From positions 4,774,001 to 4,838,000 of the forward strand of contig NZ_JAZHRV010000001.1 in assembly GCF_036924595.1 (NCBI RefSeq): a stretch of DNA of 64,000 bases, written 5' to 3'. The position numbers and the translations under genes were made by a program. The DNA is from Bradyrhizobium algeriense. Its GTDB lineage: Bacteria; Pseudomonadota; Alphaproteobacteria; Rhizobiales; Xanthobacteraceae. The notes under the pieces were generated by a model that worked only from the letters and a program-made list of their open reading frames with translations, was not told the DNA's origin and searched no databases. Below are positions 42,591 through 51,439 of the stretch, piece by piece. Every line of letters begins with the position of its first letter. Within the stretch, counting starts at the first letter, position 1.

Positions 42591-44081
42591 ATGGCTGATT
42601 TCATCGCGCCGGCGTCCAATGCCGGCTCCGTTCAGGAAGGCACCTTTCCCGTCAAAGCAGCCATTGTTCTCGCGCTGGCAGCGCTGGCCGACTGGCTGTT
42701 CTACGGGCACGGCATTGGAATATCGGCCGCCATCTTTGCAGTCGCCGTGGCCTGCGGCTCGCTACTCGCCAACCTCGCAATCTTGAACCGAAGCCAGGCA
42801 CTGCCGGCGGGCGCTCTCCTGCTGGCCGCCCTTGTCCCCGCTATCGAGGAATTCAACGTCGCGTCTCTGACCTTCATGGTGCTGGCTCTCGGCGTAGGCC
42901 TGCTGCTGACGACCAATCGCGATCGGCATCGTCTGCCCGAGCGAGCCGCGGCGTTATGCGATCTTTATCTGGTCGGCCCCTTCAGATTTTTCCGCGACGC
43001 CATCGGCGCGTTCAATCTGCCGGCACTGAGGACCGGGTTTGCCGTCTGGTTCGTTCCGATCGTTTTCGGCGGCATCTTCGTATTTCTGCTGGTATCGGCC
43101 AATCCATTGCTCGAGAAGTGGATCGGCTTGTTGAACCCGGGTAACACGGCTTCTTACGTGAGCCTCGGACGCGTACTGTTTTGGACTGTGGCGCTGTCGA
43201 TCGTATGGCCCTTCATCCACGTCCGGTGGAGCGGCAAGCGCAAGATGCCGACAGGTTTAGCCGAAGCTGCGGCACTGGCGCAGGGAATACCATCGGGCCA
43301 AAATGACTTCTTCGGTGTTGCGACGATCCTCCGTTCGCTGATTCTGTTCAATTTGCTGTTCGCCGTTCAAACCGTTCTCGACGTCGCCTATCTCTGGGGC
43401 AACGCGACCCTGCCGGCTGATATCAGCTACGCTTCATATGCGCACCGGGGCGCCTATCCCCTCATTGTCACGGCGCTATTGGCGGCCGGCTTCGTTCTGG
43501 CCGCCATGCGGCCCGGTGGGCCGGTCGAGCAATCAAGGGTAATCCGGCCGCTGGTCTACCTATGGGTGGCGCAAAATGTCCTGCTGGTGCTGTCATCGAT
43601 CCTGCGCCTCGACCTCTATGTTCAAATCTATCTGCTGACCTGGTGGCGCGTCGCAGCCTTCATCTGGATGGTACTGGTCGCGTTCGGACTCGTGCTTATC
43701 GTCGCCCGCATCGTTCTGAACCGCCCGAATGGCTGGCTGATCCGCGCCAACCTCCTCACCCTGACGGCAACGCTCTACATCTGCTCGCTGGTCAATTTCG
43801 CCGCCATCATCGCCGACTACAATGTCAGCCATAGCCGCGAAGCCGCCGGCAAGGGCGTGTGGATCGACATGAACTATCTGTTTTCCCTCGGACCGCAGGC
43901 ATTGCCGGCGATCGACCGGGCCATTGCCTTTCGCGGGCTCGATCCCACCCTTGTTTCCCGCCGTGGTAGCCTTGTAGAACAGCAACGAAGAGAGGTGGTA
44001 TCCTGGCGCAGCTGGGGCCTCCGAAGTTGGCGGCTGCAGCGCATCCTGGACGCCCCACAGAAGAGTTCGACCACAGGCTAG
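42591..44081 (+). CDS. Polytopic membrane protein, DUF4173/DUF4153-like
   Basis: The 496-residue protein has ten or more hydrophobic segments and a DUF4173-like pattern (LYLVGPFRFFRDAIGAFNLP, then VLFWTVALSIVWPFIHVRW and LVYLWVAQNVLLVLSSILRL). ATG 42591 follows an AGGT; upstream in-frame codons look non-coding. The response regulator and histidine kinase genes follow 21 bases later in the same direction, so it is probably part of their signalling unit, much as CreD accompanies CreBC. This analogy is inference. Confidence 0.78.
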   Translation: MADFIAPASNAGSVQEGTFPVKAAIVLALAALADWLFYGHGIGISAAIFAVAVACGSLLANLAILNRSQALPAGALLLAALVPAIEEFNVASLTFMVLALGVGLLLTTNRDRHRLPERAAALCDLYLVGPFRFFRDAIGAFNLPALRTGFAVWFVPIVFGGIFVFLLVSANPLLEKWIGLLNPGNTASYVSLGRVLFWTVALSIVWPFIHVRWSGKRKMPTGLAEAAALAQGIPSGQNDFFGVATILRSLILFNLLFAVQTVLDVAYLWGNATLPADISYASYAHRGAYPLIVTALLAAGFVLAAMRPGGPVEQSRVIRPLVYLWVAQNVLLVLSSILRLDLYVQIYLLTWWRVAAFIWMVLVAFGLVLIVARIVLNRPNGWLIRANLLTLTATLYICSLVNFAAIIADYNVSHSREAAGKGVWIDMNYLFSLGPQALPAIDRAIAFRGLDPTLVSRRGSLVEQQRREVVSWRSWGLRSWRLQRILDAPQKSSTTG

Positions 44082-44102
44082 TACGACTTCCCGGAGAGAC
44101 CT

Positions 44103-44807
44103 TTGACGCACCGCATTCTTATCGTCGACGATGACCTGCACATCCGCGAGGTCATCCGTGTTGCACTGAAGAAGGCCGGGATGACTGTCTTCGAGGCGCG
44201 CGACGGCAAGGAGGCGTTAACCCGCTTCGCCGCCGACAGGCCGGATCTGATCATTCTGGATATCGGCATGCCGGAATTCGACGGCCTGGACGTCTGCCGG
44301 GAAATCAGAAAGTCCTCGGACATTCCGATCCTTTTTCTCTCCGCCCGCGACGACGAGATCGATCGCGTCCTGGGCCTGGAGATCGGCGGTGACGACTATG
44401 TCACCAAGCCTTTCAGCCCGCGCGAACTCGTGGCGAGGGTGAACGTCATCCTGCGTCGCATGGCTTCGCGCGGGCAGGATGCCAAGGCGTCCATGGCCGC
44501 GCTGTCGCAAGGCAGGCTGTCCGTCGACCCCGAACAGCATCTCGCCGAGTTTGCCGGAACCCCGCTTCGGCTGACGGCCATCGAGTTCGGAATCCTCAGG
44601 GCATTTCTGACACGGCCGACGCTTGTCTTCAGCCGCGAGCAGATCATGAGCGCCGCCTATCAGCTCAACATCCAGGTGTCGGACCGCACCATCGACAGCC
44701 ACATCCGCAATATCCGCGCCAAACTGTCTGCCGTGAACTGCGACAACGTCATCGAAACCATTCACGGCGTCGGCTTCAAGCTCGGCCGATGCGAGCCGCT
44801 GGCATGA
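44103..44807 (+). CDS. OmpR-family response regulator
   Basis: The 234-residue protein has a receiver domain (DDD at 9-11, phospho-acceptor Asp in LIILDIGMPEFDG near 53, Thr/Ser in LFLSARD, Lys in DDYVTKPF) and a C-terminal winged helix (about 150-225: RLTAIEFGILRAFL, VSDRTIDSHIRNIRAKL). The start appears to be TTG 44103, with GGAGAG 5 bases upstream; I see no ATG that keeps the receiver intact. Its stop overlaps the kinase ATG (ATGA), so both are co-translated. Confidence 0.9.
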   Translation: MTHRILIVDDDLHIREVIRVALKKAGMTVFEARDGKEALTRFAADRPDLIILDIGMPEFDGLDVCREIRKSSDIPILFLSARDDEIDRVLGLEIGGDDYVTKPFSPRELVARVNVILRRMASRGQDAKASMAALSQGRLSVDPEQHLAEFAGTPLRLTAIEFGILRAFLTRPTLVFSREQIMSAAYQLNIQVSDRTIDSHIRNIRAKLSAVNCDNVIETIHGVGFKLGRCEPLA

Positions 44808-46396
44808 TACGACGCCCGGGCGAAAAATGGCGGCCGTCCGTAGGGCTGGTCATTTTCACCGCGCTTGCCGCCGCGGCGACACTGCCGCTGGTCGGACTGT
44901 TCTTCTTTCGCCTCTACGACAACCAGCTCATTCACCAGACCCAAGCGGAGCTGATCGCACAAAGCCGGGTGCTGGCCGCAGTTTATGCGCGGGAAGTGGA
45001 AGCCCGTCTCGGGGGCGGAATTGCCCTCGGCGCCGAAATTCCACCCCAGGCGCGCCCCGATCGCGAAGACCAGTTGACGCCGATCCGGCCCGCGCTCGAT
45101 CTTGCCGCCGGCGGCGATCTACTCCGCCGGCGGCCGAACGCCCTTCCCGCGAACGCGCCTGCCTCGGCTGCCTATGTCGAGATCGGCACAAGGCTGATGC
45201 CGATCATCCTGGAAACGCAGAAAGTCACGCTGGCCGGATTCCGCATCCTCGATCCCCGCGGCGTCGTGATCGCCGGACGCGACGAGGTAGGCCAATCGCT
45301 GGCCCATATCGAGGAAATCGCCACCGCACTGCAGGGTCAGTATCGGGCGGCCCTGCGGATACGCAAACCCGACAAGCCGCCTCCTCCGATCTACTCCATC
45401 AGCCGCGGCGTCGGCGTCCACGTGTTCTCGGCGATGCCTGTCATCGTCAACAACCGCGTTGCTGGTGTCATCTATACCTCGCGAACGCCGAGCAACATCT
45501 TCGATCATCTCTATCAGGAGCGCCGCAAGTTCATTCTAGCGGGACTGACGGTCATTTTGGCCACCATCGCCATCGGCCTGGTTTTCTCCCGAACCATCAC
45601 CCGCCCGATGCGCGAGTTGGTCGATCGCGCCGCGCGCATCAGCCGCGGCGATCGCGACGCATTCCAGCCGCTCGCCCATTACGGCACGCGCGAGTTCGCC
45701 CAATTGTCGCACAGCTTCCTCGACATGGCCGAGCAGTTGGCGCGGCGGTCGGACTACATCGCGACGTTTTCGGCGCACCTCACCCATGAACTGAAGTCGC
45801 CCCTAACATCGATCAAGGGCGCCGCTGAATTGCTGCTGGATTCGCTGCAAAGCAAATCCGACAATCTTACCCGGATGGAGCAGAAGAATTTCATATCGAA
45901 CATCCTGGGCGACACCGGGCGCCTGGAGGCCATGACGCAGCGGCTGCGCGAACTGGCGCGCGCCGAAACCGCGCCGCAGAACGAACACACCGAACTGTCG
46001 CAGGTGATCGGCGGATTGAAGAGCCGCTTTCCGACACGTGCGATCGAGGCAACCGGGTGCCTCGAGCGCTCGATCGGCATGTCCAGCGAAAAGGCTTTGA
46101 TCGTGTTGTCGCACCTGACCGACAACGCCATCCGCCACAACGCCAAGAGCGTGCGGCTCGAAGCTGTCGCGGAAGAGGCTTCCATCAAGATGACCGTCAG
46201 CAATGACGGCGACCCGATATCCGAACCGAACCGGGAAAAGATTTTCGATGCCTTCTTCACCACCCGCCGCGACACCGGCGGTACCGGAATGGGCCTATCG
46301 ATCGTCCGGGCTGTGATGACCAGCCACGGCGGATCGATCCAGCTATTGCCGTCGAGCGAAGGCGTTACATTCGAGTTGCAGTTTCCGGCTGCCTAG
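44804..46396 (+). CDS. Sensor histidine kinase (CreC-like)
   Basis: The 530-residue protein has two membrane helices (about 16-36 and 247-267) bounding a periplasmic sensor of some 210 residues. A HAMP region follows (ITRPMRELVDRAARISRG), then HisKA with phospho-acceptor His (FSAHLTHELKSPLTSIKG), and HATPase_c with N box (HLTDNAIRHN) and G box (GGTGMGLSIV). It signals to the adjacent response regulator. The stop codon TAG at 46394-46396 lies within the left arm of a long perfect palindrome, so the last codons may have been shaped by repeat insertion. Confidence 0.9.
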   Translation: MIRRPGEKWRPSVGLVIFTALAAAATLPLVGLFFFRLYDNQLIHQTQAELIAQSRVLAAVYAREVEARLGGGIALGAEIPPQARPDREDQLTPIRPALDLAAGGDLLRRRPNALPANAPASAAYVEIGTRLMPIILETQKVTLAGFRILDPRGVVIAGRDEVGQSLAHIEEIATALQGQYRAALRIRKPDKPPPPIYSISRGVGVHVFSAMPVIVNNRVAGVIYTSRTPSNIFDHLYQERRKFILAGLTVILATIAIGLVFSRTITRPMRELVDRAARISRGDRDAFQPLAHYGTREFAQLSHSFLDMAEQLARRSDYIATFSAHLTHELKSPLTSIKGAAELLLDSLQSKSDNLTRMEQKNFISNILGDTGRLEAMTQRLRELARAETAPQNEHTELSQVIGGLKSRFPTRAIEATGCLERSIGMSSEKALIVLSHLTDNAIRHNAKSVRLEAVAEEASIKMTVSNDGDPISEPNREKIFDAFFTTRRDTGGTGMGLSIVRAVMTSHGGSIQLLPSSEGVTFELQFPAA

Positions 46397-46496
46397 AGCT
46401 TCGGTTCTGATTGAATCAGAACCGAAGCTCTAGATTCTCGTTTTGACGCGTTTTCTTCACGCGAACCGGTATCCACTTCGCTCGAAAACGCTATGG
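46393..46496. repeat. Palindromic intergenic repeat element (perfect 20-bp arms)
   Basis: Positions 46393-46433 form a perfect palindrome: two 20-bp arms (CTAGAGCTTCGGTTCTGATT and its complement) around one central base. It is followed by a conserved segment to about 46496 (TTTTGACGCG at 46441-46450, ACTTCGCTCGAAAACGCTAT). I know this combination as a frequently repeated element in Bradyrhizobium genomes. The kinase stop codon is inside the left arm. It can also serve as a terminator. Confidence 0.8.
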
Positions 46497-46504
46497 CCCT
46501 GCCG

Positions 46505-47732
46505 TCAGACGCGCTCGATGATGATGGCCGGCGCCATGCCGCCGGCCGCGCACATCGTTACCAGCCCCCGCTTGAGATCGCGCCGCTCCAGTTCGTCGAG
46601 CACCGTGCCGATCAGGATCGAGCCGGTTGCACCGATGGGATGGCCGAACGCGATCGAGCCGCCATTGACGTTGACCTTCTCGCGGTCGAGCTTGAGGTCG
46701 CGGATGAATTTTTCGGCGACGACCGCAAACGCCTCGTTGATTTCGAAAAGATCGATATCGTCGAGCGTGAGGCCGGCTTTGGCCAGCACCTTGCGGGCGG
46801 CCGGCACCGGCGCGTTCAGCATCAAGGTCGGCGAGTCCCCCATATTCGCCATCGCGACGACGCGGGCGCGCGGCTTCAGGCCATGGGCTTTTGCGTAACT
46901 CGGCGACGCCAGCAAGATGGCCGCCGAGCCGTCCACGACGCCGGAGGAATTACCGGCGTGATGCATAAAATTGATGTCGAGGTCGGGATTATTTGTCGAG
47001 GATGAGCTTGCGGTAGGTTGTCCCCTTGTCGTCAAGCGCATAGTCAGCAATCGCAGGAAACGCCGGCTTCAAGCCGGCCAGCCCTTCGAGCGTGGTCTGC
47101 GGCCGCGGGTATTCCTCGCGGTCGAGCGCGAGGCTGCCGTCTTCGCGGTAGACCGGCACGAGGCTCTTGTCGAAATGTCCGCCCTTGATAGCGGCCGCCG
47201 CCCGCTTCTGGGAGGCCGAGTCCATCGACGTCCTGCCGCGTGATGCCCTCGAGCGTCGCCACCGCGTCGGCGCAGACGCCCTGATGCGATTGCGGGTGCC
47301 GGGCGCGCAGGCGAAGATTGCCGTTGTCCATCATGAACGGCCCCTCGCCGCGGCGGCCTTCCATCGACATCATCTCGGTGCCCCGGCGATCACGAGGTCC
47401 TCCGAGCCCGACATGATCGAGTTGGCCGCCATGTTGACGCTGGTAATGCCGGATCCGCAAAACCGGTCCAGCGTCACCGCGCTGGCGCGCACGTCGTAGC
47501 CGGCATCGAGCGCCGACATCCGACCGAGATCGCCGCTCTGCTGGCCGCGTTGCGAGCTGGTACCCCAGATGATGTCATCGACATCAGCGGTATTGATGCC
47601 GGTGCGATCAGCCAGCGCACGCAAAACCGTGGAGCCGAGCTGCTGCGGATGAATGCCCGACAGGGCGCCCTTGCCGGCCTTGCCGACGCCCCGCGGCGTC
47701 CTGCATGCGTCGATGATCAGCGCGTCAACCAT
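46505..47732 (-). pseudogene. Thiolase (acetyl-CoA acetyltransferase) with three frameshifts
   Basis: Joined across frames, the sequence reads as a full thiolase: MVDALIIDACRTPRG at the start (ATG 47732), CGSG-type active-site region TLDRFCGSGITS, the middle GITRQDVD then SQKRAAAA, the NEAFA element, and the C-terminal HPIGATGS with CAAGG catalytic Cys. Frame changes lie at a C-run at 47381-47384 (a base lost), near 47214-47217 (a base gained) and near 46987-46992 (a base gained, giving a TAA). All catalytic residues are otherwise kept, so inactivation is recent or reflects sequence errors. It would cleave a beta-ketoacyl-CoA. Confidence 0.85.
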
Positions 47733-47808
47733 GGTGTTTTCCTTCTTGTTGATTGGCTGCATTTGCTGCCGATCGTGTTACACTGTCAATCCGATCAAGG
47801 CCGATTTG

Positions 47809-47886
47809 TAGCCCGGATGGAGCGCAGCGAAATCCGGGGCCGGATATCGGATGGATTCCGGATTTCGCTGCGCTCCATCCCGGCTA
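47809..47886. repeat. Inverted repeat of the TAGCCCGGATGGAGC type
   Basis: TAGCCCGGATGGAGCGCAGC at 47809-47828 and its near-exact complement ending at 47886 form a long stem around a centre with further short palindromes. This sequence family is widespread between genes in Bradyrhizobium and relatives. It lies between the lyase stop and the thiolase start; transcription would pass through it. Confidence 0.8.
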
Positions 47887-47897
47887 AATGATTTCGG

Positions 47898-48755
47898 CTA
47901 CCGCCCCCGCAGCGCCAGGATTTTCTCCGCAGCGCGCAGATGCGGCTTGTCGATCATCTTGCCGTCGATCTTCACCACGCCTGAAGTCGGATTCTCGTTG
48001 AACGCCTTCACGACCTTCTCCGACCAGGCGATTTCCTCGTCCGTCGGCATGAAGGCGGCATTGACGACGTCCACATGCTTGGGATGGATCACCGCCTTGG
48101 CAAGGAAACCATCCTGACGCGCAGCGATGGACTCTTCCCGAAGCGCATCGAGGTCGTTGATGTCGGTCGCAATGGTGTCGATGGCAACCACGCCGGCGGC
48201 CGCCGCGCTGATCAGGCAGAGATCGCGCGCCAGCAGAAACGGCCCGTGGAAGCGTCCTGCTGTCCGGTTCCGCGACGCGCCGAGCGAGGCCGCAAGATCC
48301 TCGGCGCCCCACATCATGCCCCACAACCGCGGGCTCATGTTCTCGAAGTCGAGCAGCTTGAGGACCGCCCTCGCCGTTTCCGTCGCCACCGTCACTATTC
48401 TCGTAGAGCCATGCTCGATCCCGACGGCCGCCTCGAAGGCATCGAGATACAGCGACAGGCGGTTGACGTCGGCGGCGCCGGCGCATTTCGGCAGCACGAT
48501 GCCGTCGGGCCGGCCCGGCATGACGGCCGCGAGGTCGCCAAGCGTCATGCCGGTATCGAGCGCGTTGACACGGATATAGTTTCTCTGGCTCGGGCTCCTT
48601 GCATCGAGCATCTCGCGCACCGTGCGCCGCGCACTGACCTTCTCCTCCGGTGCGATCGAATCCTCGAGGTCGAGGATCAGCGCATCGGCCGCGGTCTTCT
48701 TGGCGCTCTCGAACTTGCGCAGACTGTCACCGGGAACAAACAGGAATGATCTCAT
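47898..48755 (-). CDS. HpcH/HpaI/CitE-type CoA-ester lyase
   Basis: The 285-residue protein matches the citrate-lyase beta/malyl-CoA lyase family: RSFLFVPGDSLRKFESA at the start, DALILDLEDSIAPEEK near 24-39, the conserved Arg in IRVNA, PKCAGAADV, and a WGAEDLAASLG segment with metal ligands. Such enzymes cleave or form C-C bonds in malyl- or methylmalyl-CoA-type esters using Mg2+. It lies 5 bases downstream of the MaoC gene, consistent with hydration followed by cleavage. Confidence 0.88.
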   Translation of the reverse strand: MRSFLFVPGDSLRKFESAKKTAADALILDLEDSIAPEEKVSARRTVREMLDARSPSQRNYIRVNALDTGMTLGDLAAVMPGRPDGIVLPKCAGAADVNRLSLYLDAFEAAVGIEHGSTRIVTVATETARAVLKLLDFENMSPRLWGMMWGAEDLAASLGASRNRTAGRFHGPFLLARDLCLISAAAAGVVAIDTIATDINDLDALREESIAARQDGFLAKAVIHPKHVDVVNAAFMPTDEEIAWSEKVVKAFNENPTSGVVKIDGKMIDKPHLRAAEKILALRGR

Positions 48756-48759
48756 CGGC

Positions 48760-49215
48760 TCAGGCCTTCGGCTTGCAGTGCATCAGGCCGGTCCGGCGGC
48801 AACTCGCGACCACCTCGCCGCGCTGATTGGTCATGGTATGCTCGAACTCGACGATGCCCTGCGTCGGCCGCGATTTGCTTTCGCGCTTCGAGATGATTTT
48901 GGTATGCGCCTTCAGCGTGTCGCCGTGGAATACTGGCTTTGGGAATTTGACGTCGGTCATGCCCAGATTGCCGATCGTCGTGCCTAACGTCGTATCGTAG
49001 ACGCTCATGCCGATCATGATGCCGAGCGTATAGAGGCTGTTGAACAGCCGCTGGCCGAATTCAGTATTTTCGGAGAAATGCGCATCGATATGCAGTGGCT
49101 GCGGGTTCATCGTCAGCAGGCTGAACATCGTATTGTCCATCTCGGTCACGGTCCTGGAGAATTCATGGTGAAATTCCCGGCCGACCTCAAACTCCTCGAA
49201 ATACAATCCAGCCAT
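48760..49215 (-). CDS. MaoC-family dehydratase (hot-dog enoyl-CoA hydratase type 2)
   Basis: The 151-residue product shows the hot-dog fold pattern with hydratase residues: VTEMDNTMFSLLTMNPQPLH, where the Asp and His of family motif 2 fall, DAHFSENTEFGQRLFNSLYT near 43-62, and GDTLKAHTKI. It hydrates an enoyl-CoA. ATG 49215 overlaps the stop of the enoyl-CoA hydratase gene by 4 bases. A longer frame to 49275 is a shadow of that gene. With the lyase downstream, the pair resembles mesaconyl-CoA hydratase/malyl-CoA lyase systems. Confidence 0.87.
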   Translation of the reverse strand: MAGLYFEEFEVGREFHHEFSRTVTEMDNTMFSLLTMNPQPLHIDAHFSENTEFGQRLFNSLYTLGIMIGMSVYDTTLGTTIGNLGMTDVKFPKPVFHGDTLKAHTKIISKRESKSRPTQGIVEFEHTMTNQRGEVVASCRRTGLMHCKPKA

Positions 49216-49991
49216 CAGCGCCCCCTGTAGTTCGGCGTCCGCTTCTCGACGAACGCATTCAGCCCTTCCTGACAATCTTCCGTCGTTGCGACAAGCGCAA
49301 AGCTCTCGGCCGCGTTTTCGACCGACCGGCGAAAATCGGCGTCGACCGCCCGCATGAAGGCGTCGCGCCCGATCTTCATGACGATTGGAGACTTGGCAGC
49401 GAGCTTGTTTGCGACCTCCCGCGCGCGTTCAAGCGCGGTGCCCTTTGGCACCACCTCGCTCAGCAATCCCATGCGAAAGGCTGTCGCGGCGTCAAAGGGT
49501 TCGCCGAGGAACAGCGGACCAAAAGCCTGGTGCTTGCCGACCAAGCGCGGCAATTGCACGAAGTGAATGGCGGGGATCAGGCCTACATCGATCTCGGGAT
49601 AGCCGAAGGTACAGGCGTCGCCGGCGATGATCATGTCGCAGGAGATCGCAATCGTCATGCCGCCGGCGCGCACCGCGCCGTCGACGGCGGCGATGGTCGG
49701 CTTGCCCATGCGATACTGGGTATCGTTGAGCGCGAAATACAGCCGTTCGAGGAATTTCTTGGTCTCGATTCCGGGCTTGCCACGGACGATGTCCAGATCA
49801 AGCCCGGCGCAAAACACCCTGTGGGCGCTGCCGATGATGACGGCGCGCACCGCTTCATCGTCCCTCGCCTTCGAAAGCACCGCCAGCAACGCATCGATCA
49901 GGTCCATGCTGAGCGCATTGACTGGCCCGCGATCGAGCATGATCTCGGCAATATTGCTCGAGACGGAATAACGAACGAGATCGGTACTCAT
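49215..49991 (-). CDS. Enoyl-CoA hydratase/isomerase (crotonase family)
   Basis: The 258-residue protein has the crotonase oxyanion-hole segments: SAHRVFCAGLDLD near 55-67 and VDGAVRAGGMTIAISCDMII near 97-116. GYPEIDVGLIPA carries a Glu at a position used for catalysis. GGGAGG precedes ATG 49991. The gene follows the broken CaiB remnant and is tightly coupled to MaoC. It likely hydrates or isomerises a CoA-bound intermediate of the same degradative route. Confidence 0.88.
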   Translation of the reverse strand: MSTDLVRYSVSSNIAEIMLDRGPVNALSMDLIDALLAVLSKARDDEAVRAVIIGSAHRVFCAGLDLDIVRGKPGIETKKFLERLYFALNDTQYRMGKPTIAAVDGAVRAGGMTIAISCDMIIAGDACTFGYPEIDVGLIPAIHFVQLPRLVGKHQAFGPLFLGEPFDAATAFRMGLLSEVVPKGTALERAREVANKLAAKSPIVMKIGRDAFMRAVDADFRRSVENAAESFALVATTEDCQEGLNAFVEKRTPNYRGR

Positions 49992-50336
49992 GCCGTGCCT
50001 CCCTTGGCCTGACGCACCGCGCCGGCCTTGACCAGATCGCCGATGGCGCAACGCTCGAAACCCACTTTCAGCAGCACCTCGTAACTGTCCCGGCCTATAT
50101 CAGGCGCGGGGCACAAGTCGTCCTTCGAGAAGGTCGCGATGCCCGGCATCCGCGTTGAGAGTACACCGGCCCGACGCCCGGCGTCTGCTGGCAGACCGCT
50201 GCCCTGGTCGCCTCGATATGGGCGTTGTGCAGCCATTCGCCGGGATTGAAGATCCGCGCCGCAATGAGAAATGCGATCCAAATTGAGGGCGCTTCAATTG
50301 CATACCAGGTCCGCTGACCGAGGCGCAGACCAAAAA
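49988..50336 (-). pseudogene. CaiB/BaiF CoA-transferase, C-terminal remnant
   Basis: Two frames together read as the end of a type III CoA-transferase. In one, GEWLHNAHIEATRAAVCQQT and PGVGPVYSQR occur (about 50236-50150); in the other, MPGIATFSKDDLCPAPDIGR and DSYEVLLKVGF run to the stop overlapping the enoyl-CoA hydratase ATG. A frameshift near 50150-50165 and loss of everything upstream make it non-functional. It is probably the missing end of the truncated gene at 51440-52342, now separated by the TAXI segment. Confidence 0.7.
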
Positions 50337-50337
50337 A

Positions 50338-51267
50338 CTAGCGCACGATTTTGATATCCGGGCCCTTTGGCTTGGGCAGCGCGCGCTCCTGCATTGCCAC
50401 CACACATTCATATTGCGGCCACTTCGGCAATTTCTCGTCGAGATTCACTTCGCGCCATTTCGGGTGTCCGTTGACATCCAACCAAGCCTTGTTCTCGCGG
50501 ATAATTTTGGCCACCTTGGCCACATTCTGGCACTGTTCGCCAGCGTAGTTGAACGTCATCAGAACGGCTTTGACCGCTACCGTTCTCACCTCGGTTTCCT
50601 GCCATTTGTATGTGCCGGCCGGGATGACTGCCGTGAGATAGCTGTCGAGGGCTTTGTCGTCCAACCCGATGAGCTGGAATTTATCGTCGACTGTTGTGTT
50701 CTCCGAAAACAGCGTCGCTGGCGCGCCGGCCACATAGAACATGGCATCGATTTCGCCCTTGCGCAGCGAATCCAGCGCTTCCTTGCCGCCGAGAAATACC
50801 TCTTTCGAGGGCGTGATTCCCGTCTGGAAGAAAATCGTCTTTGCAGTCAGGTAAGTGCCGCTTCTTTGAGGACCTATCGCAACACGTTTGCCTTGCAAGT
50901 CCTGCAGCGTTTTCAAGGAAAGATCACCGAGAACGTGGACCTCCTCCTTGTAAAGCGGATAAACGGCAGCAAGCTTGGTGGCGATAACTTTCAGTTCCTG
51001 GTCGTCAGAAATGTCGCGGATATATTCGAGCACGTCCGACTGCACGATACCGAGTTGCACACCGCGCTTCTTGCGAACGTCGAATACGTTCTGGATAGAG
51101 CCGGCCGATTCAAGAACCTGCAAGTAGACGCCGCTCGGTTCGACGATCTTCCTGATGTCCTCGCCAATCTTGATGTAGGTGCCAGCCGCACCACCCGTGA
51201 CGATTCCCATATGCGGCGGCGTCGAGACCGACATGGCAAGCATAATGACCGAAACAAGAATCTTCAT
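50338..51267 (-). CDS. TAXI-type TRAP transporter solute-binding protein, orphan
   Basis: The 309-residue protein has a signal peptide (ILVSVIMLAMSVSTPPHMGI start) and typical TAXI features: VTGGAAGTYIKIGEDIRKIV near 24-43, VLESAGSIQNVFDVR, and LQGKRVAIGPQRSGTYLTAK near 125-144. TAXI proteins bind glutamate or other acids for TRAP transporters. No TRAP membrane subunit is encoded in the window. Its base composition is clearly more A+T-rich than the flanking degradative genes, and it interrupts a CoA-transferase gene, so it looks inserted. GAGG precedes the ATG. Confidence 0.85.
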   Translation of the reverse strand: MKILVSVIMLAMSVSTPPHMGIVTGGAAGTYIKIGEDIRKIVEPSGVYLQVLESAGSIQNVFDVRKKRGVQLGIVQSDVLEYIRDISDDQELKVIATKLAAVYPLYKEEVHVLGDLSLKTLQDLQGKRVAIGPQRSGTYLTAKTIFFQTGITPSKEVFLGGKEALDSLRKGEIDAMFYVAGAPATLFSENTTVDDKFQLIGLDDKALDSYLTAVIPAGTYKWQETEVRTVAVKAVLMTFNYAGEQCQNVAKVAKIIRENKAWLDVNGHPKWREVNLDEKLPKWPQYECVVAMQERALPKPKGPDIKIVR

Positions 51268-51411
51268 TACTCATTACCTCGCGTTATAACTCAAATCCGT
51301 CGGCCGGATGCAGGGGCCTGCAGAGCGACGGCTGCGTTAAGGGAGTTACTGCGATTTGAGAGGTTATACCTAAGGTAGTCTGGTAAGACAATTACGGCAA
51401 GTCTGCGGCGC

Positions 51412-51436
51412 AAAAGCCGGAAATCTGACTTCCGGC
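51412..51436 (-). terminator. Rho-independent terminator after the truncated CoA-transferase
   Basis: On the minus strand GCCGGAA, a 7-base loop and TTCCGGC are followed by TTTT. It begins 4 bases beyond the CaiB fragment's stop and would cut downstream genes off from the liv promoter. Confidence 0.65.
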
Positions 51437-51439
51437 GAT

